Origin: Alistipes sp.
GTDB lineage: Bacteria > Bacteroidota > Bacteroidia > Bacteroidales > Rikenellaceae
Length of the DNA stretch: 39,373 bases
Assembly (NCBI GenBank): GCA_017937805.1
Contig: JAGBCX010000039.1
Location: 1-39,373 of the forward strand
Direction: 5' to 3'
A program made the position numbers and the translations under genes. Position 1 is the stretch's first letter. Each line of letters opens with the position of its first letter. Below, one piece after another: positions 32,959-39,373 of this stretch. A model generated the notes under the pieces. That model ran no database searches, was not told the origin of the DNA, and saw only the letters and a program-made list of their open reading frames with translations.

Positions 32959-34944
32959 ATGAATTTTCGCAAACTTACCGAAATAGAGATAGCGCAACTG
33001 CAAGCACAACAATGCCGTGCCGAAGATTGGAATGACATAAAGGTTCACCCCGATTTTTCGACAGAGCATATTCACAATGTTCGCTTCTCTGGCAATATAA
33101 CACTCGGCATATTCTCCGAGTCATTTGTGCGAGAGGGCGGTATTAAGATGCACTCCGGTATTCGCAATGCCACACTGCACAATGTCTGCATCGGCAACAA
33201 CTGCCTTATCGAAAACATCAACAACTACATCGCCAACTACACAATAGGCGAGCGCACCATAATCGACAACTGCGACCTTATCGTTGTTGATGGAAAATCA
33301 CACTTCGGTAATGGTATAGAGGTTGCCGTACTCAACGAAACTGGTGGTCGAGAGGTTGTGATAACCGACAAATTATCCGCCCACACCGCCTACATAATGG
33401 CTCTCTATCGCCACCGCCCGCAACTTATCGAACAATTACGAGAAATCGCTCTATATTATAGCAACAAACACGCATCGGAGATGGGTACAATCGGCAAGAG
33501 TGTAGTAATCTCAAATTCGGGTATTATAAAAGGTGTTCGCATAGGCGATTTCTGTCGTATTGAAGGTGTTAATCTCCTCTCGAACGGAAGCATCAACAGT
33601 AACGAAAAAGCACCCGTATATATCGGGCATGGTGTCGTATGTAACGACTTTATCGTTTCGAGTGGAGCAAAGGTCGATAGTGGGGCTACTCTGAGTCGCT
33701 GTTTTGTAGGTCAGGCGTGCGAACTCGGACACAACTACTCCGCCTCGGACTCGCTATTTTTCAGCAACTGTCAAGGCGAGAATGGCGAAGCTTGCGCAAT
33801 ATTCGCAGGTCCTTATACGGTAACACACCATAAATCGACACTCCTTATCGCCGGAATGTTCTCGTTTATGAACGCTGGCTCCGGCTCTAACCAGAGCAAC
33901 CACATGTACAAGTTGGGACCTATACACCAAGGCACTTTGGAGCGAGGTGCAAAAACCACCTCCAACTCCTACATCCTTTGGCCCTCTCGCGTGGGAGCCT
34001 TCTCATTGGTCATGGGGCGACATGTAAACAACTCCGATACTACAAATCTGCCATTCTCCTACCTCATAGAGCAGAACAACACCACACATCTTGTACCCGG
34101 CGTAAACCTGCGTTCGGTGGGTACAATTCGAGATGTGCAGAAGTGGCCAAAGCGCGACCGCCGCACAGACCCGAACAGGCTCGACCTGATAAACTACAAC
34201 CACCTCAGCCCCTACACTGTACAGAAGATGATGAAGGGGCGTGAGATTCTGAAAGAGCTGCAACACGCCAGCGGTGAGTTGTCGGATATTTACTCATTTC
34301 ACAGTACCAAGATTAAGAACTCTTCACTCCGTAACGGAATACGATTCTACGAGGTTGCGATACACAAGTTTATGGGAAACTCCATAATAAAGAAGTTGGA
34401 GGGGTTGCACCCCGCCTCTGACGAGGATATCCGTATGCGCCTACGCCCCGACACCTCGATTGGCAAGGGAGAGTGGGCTGATGTTTCGGGACTTATCGCT
34501 CCGAAGAGCGAAATCGAAAGACTTATAACCGATATAGAGGAGGGCAGAACTACCCGACTCAAAGAGATAAACGCCGAGTGGGAGCGTATGTACAACAACT
34601 ACTACACCTATGAGTGGAGTTGGGTTTACGACCATATCGAGGAGTTCTACGGCATCACACCCGAAAATATCACCGCAAGCGATATTATTTCGATTGTCGA
34701 GCAGTGGCGTGAAGCGGTTGTATGGCTCGATAAGATGATTTACGAAGATGCCCGCAAAGAGTTCTCTCTATCATCACGCACAGGTTTCGGTGTTGATGGC
34801 TCTCGCGAGATTAAAGATAGTGACTTTGAGCAGGTACGAGGCGACTTCGAGAGCAATCCGTTTGTTCGTGCCACACTCAAACACATCGAAGAGAAATCTG
34901 CCCTCGGACAGGAACTTATCGATAGATTGAGTAGACGTAGATAG
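32959..34944 (+). CDS. DUF4954 family protein with left-handed beta-helix region
   Basis: A 661-residue cytoplasmic protein (no signal peptide) matching DUF4954, a Bacteroidetes family. The N-terminal ~300 residues are rich in short isoleucine/valine-led turns (VRFSGNITLGIF, ATLHNVCIGNNCLIENINNY, VYIGHGVVCNDFIVSSGAKV), the hexapeptide pattern of left-handed beta-helix acyl- or sugar-nucleotide-transferase folds. A central block (GSGSNQSNHMYKLGPIHQGT) and a helical C-terminus follow. The biochemical role is unknown. It lies 20 bases after aroB. Its stop is 17 bases from the stop of the convergent outer-membrane receptor gene, with no obvious terminator between. Confidence 0.85.
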   Translation: MNFRKLTEIEIAQLQAQQCRAEDWNDIKVHPDFSTEHIHNVRFSGNITLGIFSESFVREGGIKMHSGIRNATLHNVCIGNNCLIENINNYIANYTIGERTIIDNCDLIVVDGKSHFGNGIEVAVLNETGGREVVITDKLSAHTAYIMALYRHRPQLIEQLREIALYYSNKHASEMGTIGKSVVISNSGIIKGVRIGDFCRIEGVNLLSNGSINSNEKAPVYIGHGVVCNDFIVSSGAKVDSGATLSRCFVGQACELGHNYSASDSLFFSNCQGENGEACAIFAGPYTVTHHKSTLLIAGMFSFMNAGSGSNQSNHMYKLGPIHQGTLERGAKTTSNSYILWPSRVGAFSLVMGRHVNNSDTTNLPFSYLIEQNNTTHLVPGVNLRSVGTIRDVQKWPKRDRRTDPNRLDLINYNHLSPYTVQKMMKGREILKELQHASGELSDIYSFHSTKIKNSSLRNGIRFYEVAIHKFMGNSIIKKLEGLHPASDEDIRMRLRPDTSIGKGEWADVSGLIAPKSEIERLITDIEEGRTTRLKEINAEWERMYNNYYTYEWSWVYDHIEEFYGITPENITASDIISIVEQWREAVVWLDKMIYEDARKEFSLSSRTGFGVDGSREIKDSDFEQVRGDFESNPFVRATLKHIEEKSALGQELIDRLSRRR

Positions 34945-34961
34945 CTATATTAATAGTTGTA

Positions 34962-37900
34962 TCAGAATTTCAGTGCATCAAGACGCGACTGCACATCGCC
35001 AAGTGGGTCTTGCGGACCTTCCATGGTCTTCATACGGCGTTTCGAGCCGCCAAGACTGCGCAGATTGTAGGTAAATCGCAGCAGATAGGTGCGACCAAGC
35101 ACCGTATTGTAGCGTAACTGCGAATAGGTTGCTATCACATAACGACCAAACGAGGTGTTCTGATTAAGCACATCATCAACACACAACTCCACCTCGCCAA
35201 GTCCATTCAGCACCTTCTTTCCGACTGACACATTCCACAAAGTGAAGTAGTCGTTGAAGTTGTGGGTAAAGACCTTGAAGTGGGTGAAGTTGACCGATGA
35301 GGTTATCGTAAAGCCCAACGGCAACACCACCTTGATATTACCTCGCACATACTGCATAAAGTATTGATTATTGAAACTCGACAGTGTGCTATTATTGTAG
35401 GCGTAGTTACCTCGCCAAGTGACCGTAAAATCTACATTCTCCGATATATTGCTACCTAAAGTCAATTGTGCATATCCATTAGCGTTGTGCATCAGCACAT
35501 TTTCGCCCTGAGCAATAAACTTGTAGTCTTGATTAGGGTCCACAATCTCCTCCGGTTTCAAATCTGACGGCACCACCTCCATCGGAATATCTGAATATGT
35601 GCCTCCCAGAACAAAATTCAAATTCGAGTGCAGATGTTTCAGTGGCCAACCCAACGAAGTGCGGAACTCATACGACCAATAGCCATCGAGATTTACCTTC
35701 TGCGAGAGTTGAATTGGATTATAGTTGGCGTAGTGCCACTCACCCTTATCGTCAAGATAGTCCGGCAGTCTGATTTTTCCCGGCTCATACACAACCTTAT
35801 TGCCAACATAGTCCTGCACATGTTGCACCTTACCCATCACCATAAAGGTTGTTCCGTAGCGCGGTGACACATTCGTATATCGCACAAAGAAGTTATGCTC
35901 CTGCGCAGGTTTCAAATCGGGATTTCCGACCGACAGGTACGAGCTGTTATTTACATTGTACATATCGTTCAAATCCCAAACACCCGGCATACGCAACCTC
36001 GAATTGAGCGATGCACGCATACTGTGTTTATTGTTCGATGCAATATTCAGCGTTGCATTGTAGAGAAATCGCTGATAGTGTGAGTGTTTCGTGGTCGGTG
36101 TTTCAAGCAATCTACCCGGTATACCGTAGTATGTGACATCGGTGGTAATATCTCTAAATCGCAAGTTTACCGAAAACCAATTTTTGCCCTTTCCGTATCG
36201 CATACCGGCACTCGCCTCGTGGTACCAATAGTCGCTCGTATATATCGAGGAGCTCTTTGGCTTTATCTTCTCGGCAAGTGGCTCGTGGGTGGCATCGGTC
36301 GTAAAGTTGTAAGTGTCACGAGTACGCATCTGATAGTCGCCTTCGTACGACACATTCACAACTACCCATTTACCTATTCGCTCACGGAATGTCGTTTGAA
36401 GATGGAACTGAGCCATCGTGTTATCGCTCTCATTGCGAGAATAGGTGTACTTGTTCTGTTCCAATCGCTCGGCCTCGGTTGCCAAAGGTCCCGAATAAGA
36501 GTTGTAGTTACGCCAATTCTCGTTGCTATTGTATCGGGCATCGGCAGAGAGCAACAAAACACGACCTCGTTTCAGGAAGTTGTAGTTATATTGCGCACTT
36601 AACCTCGCATTATGCGACTTGCCAAGTCCTTCATTACTACTCGGATAGTATCGTGGCAATGGTCTATCCGACTCCTTAACCGACTCCGACCAGCCCGTAC
36701 GCATCGAGGTTGTATCTTGACGATTGATGGAGAAGTTATTTGAGTATGAATAGGCCGGAGTAAGGAGCAGTCGCTGACGTTTTGCCACCTTCCACGACAA
36801 GCGACCTCGAAGACGAAGAGCTATATTGTTCGGATTGGCAAATTGGTCGTAATGAATGGTATCGAGTTTCGCAGGGCGATTATACCAACGGTCTACAGTA
36901 AATTGGTTGGTGGTATTGTTGTGATTGAAGAATGCGCTACCATCAAATCTCGCCCTCTTGCGCTTTCCCCACTTATCCGAATAGTTTATAGCAAAGACCT
37001 CTGTCGAAGCTACTCCCGATTGACGATTTACCGAAAATGACGATGAGGCATTTGTGCGATTTGTTGAGCCCGACATCGAAATACCCTCGTCAGACAAGTT
37101 CTGCTTATTGAGATTATTTGCCAACGCCATAATCGCAATACGGGTATCGGCTCGAAAGATATTCAATGCTCCACCTGTCGAATATCGCCCCTTCAATTTA
37201 TCTACATATTGCCCCATTTCGGAGCCGTTCGGTTTTTTATCGCCACCCAAACCTCCCGAAGCGTGCATCTTTCCGAACTCGCTGTGCGAAAGCGAACTCT
37301 TAGTTACAATATTTATGACTTTGCCACCTCGACCATCATCTACACCCGTAATCTGCGAAGCCTCGCTCATACGGTTATAGACCTCGATGCTCTCAACTGC
37401 CTGCGCAGGGATACTCTGCAAAACCTGTTGCACGCTTCCGCCAAAAAACTGCTCTCCATCGACATATATGGCAGTAACAGCCTCGCCCTGAGCCTCGATT
37501 TTTCCGTTATTGATGGATATGCCGGGCAACTTGCGCAGCAATGTTTCGAGTTCGGCATCTACCGTAACCTTAAATTGCGATGCCGTATAGCGCAGCGTAT
37601 CGCCCATAATCTGCGCACGAGGTACAACTATCTCCTTGACGACAAGGCCCACATTGATAGCAGACTGTTTCATCGCCATATCGTTGAGATTGACGGGCAA
37701 AGCCTCAACCTTGATATTTCGTACATAATCCTCATAGCCAAGGAATGTTGCCATGAGTTTATATTCGCCACGTGGCATAGGTGGCGTCTTGAAATAACCA
37801 CCATAACCGGTGGTATAGTGTCGCCGGTAAAGCGAGTCGCGAAGCGAAGTAATCTCTACAATAGCCCCGACCACTCCCTCTCTCGTTTCGGCATCAAAAA

Positions 37901-37982
37901 ATCGTCCACTAACAGTAGTCCCCTGTCCCCAAGCCACAAGGCAGGAGATAAGAGCAACAAAGAGTGTTAGTAGACGGCGCAT
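34962..37982 (-). CDS. TonB-receptor-like outer-membrane beta-barrel protein
   Basis: A 1006-residue outer-membrane protein. A signal peptide (to AWGQG) is followed by a carboxypeptidase-regulatory-like domain (TVSGRFFDAETREGVVGAIV; GEYKLMATFLGYEDYV), a plug (TLLRKLPGISINNGKIEAQG; VYNRMSEASQITGVDDGRGG) and a large barrel with many aromatic strands. This layout fits the OMP_b-brl_3/Oar-like group rather than SusC, and no SusD gene follows. I chose ATG 37982 (MRRLLTLFVALISC); the longer frame would extend through a heptamer repeat. The substrate is unknown. It has its own transcription unit with no clear -7 element. Confidence 0.85.
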   Translation of the reverse strand: MRRLLTLFVALISCLVAWGQGTTVSGRFFDAETREGVVGAIVEITSLRDSLYRRHYTTGYGGYFKTPPMPRGEYKLMATFLGYEDYVRNIKVEALPVNLNDMAMKQSAINVGLVVKEIVVPRAQIMGDTLRYTASQFKVTVDAELETLLRKLPGISINNGKIEAQGEAVTAIYVDGEQFFGGSVQQVLQSIPAQAVESIEVYNRMSEASQITGVDDGRGGKVINIVTKSSLSHSEFGKMHASGGLGGDKKPNGSEMGQYVDKLKGRYSTGGALNIFRADTRIAIMALANNLNKQNLSDEGISMSGSTNRTNASSSFSVNRQSGVASTEVFAINYSDKWGKRKRARFDGSAFFNHNNTTNQFTVDRWYNRPAKLDTIHYDQFANPNNIALRLRGRLSWKVAKRQRLLLTPAYSYSNNFSINRQDTTSMRTGWSESVKESDRPLPRYYPSSNEGLGKSHNARLSAQYNYNFLKRGRVLLLSADARYNSNENWRNYNSYSGPLATEAERLEQNKYTYSRNESDNTMAQFHLQTTFRERIGKWVVVNVSYEGDYQMRTRDTYNFTTDATHEPLAEKIKPKSSSIYTSDYWYHEASAGMRYGKGKNWFSVNLRFRDITTDVTYYGIPGRLLETPTTKHSHYQRFLYNATLNIASNNKHSMRASLNSRLRMPGVWDLNDMYNVNNSSYLSVGNPDLKPAQEHNFFVRYTNVSPRYGTTFMVMGKVQHVQDYVGNKVVYEPGKIRLPDYLDDKGEWHYANYNPIQLSQKVNLDGYWSYEFRTSLGWPLKHLHSNLNFVLGGTYSDIPMEVVPSDLKPEEIVDPNQDYKFIAQGENVLMHNANGYAQLTLGSNISENVDFTVTWRGNYAYNNSTLSSFNNQYFMQYVRGNIKVVLPLGFTITSSVNFTHFKVFTHNFNDYFTLWNVSVGKKVLNGLGEVELCVDDVLNQNTSFGRYVIATYSQLRYNTVLGRTYLLRFTYNLRSLGGSKRRMKTMEGPQDPLGDVQSRLDALKF

Positions 37983-37990
37983 AAACAAAA

Positions 37991-38025
37991 TGCAAAGTGC
38001 AAAATGCAAAATGCAGAATGCAGAA
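37991..38025. repeat. Heptanucleotide tandem array in front of the barrel gene
   Basis: Five 7-base units on the plus strand: TGCAAAG, TGCAAAA, TGCAAAA, TGCAGAA, TGCAGAA. It lies 8 bases upstream of the ATG at 37982, inside the probable leader. Confidence 0.8.
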
Positions 38026-38045
38026 TTAGTTTTTCTTTGAAAGAA

Positions 38046-38074
38046 GGGGGTATTCTTTTTATTGGAACACCCCC
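38046..38074 (-). terminator. Hairpin, possible terminator
   Basis: A stem of GGGGGTATTC with GAACACCCCC (one A-C mismatch) and a 9-base loop. On the minus strand it is followed by TTCTTTC. It may end transcripts coming from sdhB. Confidence 0.5.
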
Positions 38075-38102
38075 ATCATTTATATAAGGTCTAAAAATTG
38101 TA

Positions 38103-38205
38103 TAACGAGAGGAATTTTAAGGCTTGCAAGGCGTTGAGCCCGCAGCATACTTGGCGTATGTGAGGAGCTCAACGACCGAAGCGTAACGCAAAAATTACCT
38201 CGTTA
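38103..38205. repeat. Large imperfect palindrome after sdhB
   Basis: Outer arms TAACGAG (38103-38109) and CTCGTTA (38199-38205) continue as GGAATTTT and AAAATTaCC. An inner pair CGTTGAGC / GCTCAACG (38132-38139, 38167-38174) encloses CATAC-TTGGC-GTATG (38146-38160). It sits 13 bases past the sdhB stop codon. It looks like a mobile palindromic element or a long structured 3' end; I recall similar strings from other Bacteroidales gaps but could not check. Confidence 0.65.
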
Positions 38206-38218
38206 GACGGTTTTTATT

Positions 38219-38962
38219 TTAGTCCTCCAACTTTGCACACAAGAACTCACGGTTCAAGCGAGCGATGTGAGCAATGCTAATCTGCTTAGGGCACTCTGCC
38301 TGACAAGCACCTGTGTTGGTACAGTTACCGAAGCCGAGTTCGTCCATCTTTGCAACCATAGCCTTTGCACGGCGTGCGCCCTCAACTCTACCCTGAGGCA
38401 ACTTCGCAAGCGAAGATACACGAGCAGCAACGAACAACATTGCCGAGCCGTTCTTACAAGTTGCAGCACATGCACCACAACCTACGCAAGCAGCAGCGTC
38501 CATAGACTCGTCTGCATCTGCCTTCGGAATTGGAATAGCATTTCCGTCAGGTACCGAGTTGGTACGAACCGATACGAAACCTCCCGCCTGCAAAATCTGG
38601 TCGTAAGCGCCACGATTTACTACGAGGTCCTTGATTACAGGGAATGCAGCAGAACGCCAAGGCTCAACGGTGATGGTAGCACCATCTTTGAACTGACGCA
38701 TATAAATCTGGCAAGTAGTAACAGCCTGCGATGGACCGTGTGCGTGGCCGTCAATGTGCAACGAACACATACCGCAGATACCCTCACGGCAGTCGTGGTC
38801 GAATGCCACCGGCTCCTCGCCTTTGTGTACGAGGTCGTTGTTCAAAATATCGAGCATTTCGAGGAACGAGGTATCCGAAGATACATTCTCAACCTTGTAC
38901 TCCTTGAATGCACCCTTCGATTGAGCGTCTTTCTGACGCCATATTTTCAATGTGAAATTCAT
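38219..38962 (-). CDS. sdhB: Succinate dehydrogenase / fumarate reductase iron-sulfur subunit
   Basis: A 247-residue iron-sulfur subunit that passes electrons between the flavoprotein and the membrane quinone site. The 2Fe-2S ligands are in [15 protein letters not shown] (the first Cys follows FDHD). The 4Fe-4S/3Fe-4S motifs are [15 protein letters not shown] and [15 protein letters not shown]. The family form with SLHIDG and a long second-half insert fits the B-type enzyme of Bacteroidetes, which in anaerobes mostly reduces fumarate. It lies 34 bases after the flavoprotein gene, with the large palindrome following. Confidence 0.95.
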   Translation of the reverse strand: MNFTLKIWRQKDAQSKGAFKEYKVENVSSDTSFLEMLDILNNDLVHKGEEPVAFDHDCREGICGMCSLHIDGHAHGPSQAVTTCQIYMRQFKDGATITVEPWRSAAFPVIKDLVVNRGAYDQILQAGGFVSVRTNSVPDGNAIPIPKADADESMDAAACVGCGACAATCKNGSAMLFVAARVSSLAKLPQGRVEGARRAKAMVAKMDELGFGNCTNTGACQAECPKQISIAHIARLNREFLCAKLED

Positions 38963-38996
38963 AATTTCTAAACTCTAAATATTAAACGTCAAAAAA

Positions 38997-39373
38997 TTAG
39001 TCCTTATAGTTACGCTGTGCGCGGTGAGTAAACTCGTAATCGAGTGGCTCCTTTGTAAGCTCAGGAACCTCATTCTCACCCTTGTACTCCCAAACCGAAG
39101 CATAAGCGAACTTGTCATCGTGACGAAGAGCCTCGCCCTCCTCAGTCTGGTGCTCCGAACGGAAGTGACCACCGCACGACTCCTCACGATTGAGAGCATC
39201 ACGTGCCATCAACTCACCGAGTTCGAGGAAGTCAACCAAACGCAAAGCCTTCTCCAACTCAACATTGAACGAGTTTGCTGTGCCGACAACCTTAACATCT
39301 GCCCAGAACTCCTTGCGCAAAGCCTGAATCTCAACGATAGCCTTCTCCAAAGACTCCTTTGTACGAGCCATAC
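38997..39373 (-). CDS. sdhA: Succinate dehydrogenase / fumarate reductase flavoprotein subunit, C-terminal part
   Basis: The C-terminal ~125 residues of the FAD-carrying catalytic subunit; the frame stays open to the window edge. The helical capping region is visible (LEKAIVEIQALRKEFWADVK; NVELEKALRLVDFLELGELM), followed by the signature NREESCGGHFRSEHQTEEGE and the terminal EFTHRAQRNYKD. It is followed by sdhB after 34 bases. The cytochrome b subunit would be expected upstream, outside the window. Confidence 0.93.
   Translation of the reverse strand, partial: MARTKESLEKAIVEIQALRKEFWADVKVVGTANSFNVELEKALRLVDFLELGELMARDALNREESCGGHFRSEHQTEEGEALRHDDKFAYASVWEYKGENEVPELTKEPLDYEFTHRAQRNYKD

Noticed and set aside
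34945..34961. Terminator between the convergent DUF4954 and barrel genes
   Set aside because: Only 17 bases separate the stop codons and no stable stem with a T-tract is visible.
37983..38009. Upstream ATG extending the outer-membrane barrel protein by nine residues
   Set aside because: The extra residues come from the heptamer repeat and would spoil a clean signal peptide starting at 37982.

Overview
The window comes from a Bacteroidota chromosome, most likely order Bacteroidales. Three things point there: SusC/SusD outer-membrane proteins, a V-type ATPase operon carrying a DUF2764 gene, and promoters of the Bacteroidetes form (TTTG, about 20 bases, TAnnTTTG). Shine-Dalgarno sites are generally weak. 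An Alistipes/Rikenellaceae-like gut organism is my guess and is not proven by the sequence.

Layout. Positions 1-3581 (minus strand) hold the start of a V-type ATPase operon (E, DUF2764, A) and metK with a structured leader. Positions 3582-4287 are a repeat-rich gap with tRNA-Arg(CCU). Positions 4288-9909 (plus) hold a YngK-like glycoside hydrolase lipoprotein, two tandem OprO/OprP-like porins and a YeiH-family transporter. Positions 10020-10445 hold tRNA-Thr(GGU) followed by a nested palindrome and a 67-bp tandem duplication that copies part of the tRNA tail.

Positions 10473-27152 (minus) are the centrepiece: ten tightly packed genes that look like one transcription unit. In transcription order they are SusC, SusD, a DUF4843-like lipoprotein, a DUF5003-like lipoprotein, two leucine-rich-repeat lipoproteins, an S8 (subtilisin) protease lipoprotein, a DUF1573 protein, a small lipoprotein and a secreted metallophosphatase. 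There are no glycoside hydrolases and no linked regulator. This suggests a surface system for capturing and cleaving protein or glycoprotein and importing peptides, rather than a polysaccharide locus. The first gene has a near-perfect promoter placed so close to its ATG that the transcript should be leaderless or almost so.

Positions 27330-39373 are mostly housekeeping: a PlsC-like acyltransferase, a YbaN-family membrane protein divergent from rpiB, typA-xpt, aroB-DUF4954, a TonB-receptor-like outer-membrane barrel, and the end of a fumarate reductase/succinate dehydrogenase operon (sdhA partial, sdhB).

The noncoding DNA is unusual. Many gaps contain degenerate tandem arrays with a 7-base period. 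Two of them share the architecture heptamers, then the 14-mer AACTTTCAGCGCAC, then 9-base tandem repeats. Two housekeeping promoters (V-ATPase and metK) have a heptamer array across their -33 region. Other candidate novelties are the metK leader, the tRNA-Thr downstream structure and a large palindrome after sdhB. Everything here was read by eye; no database search was run.
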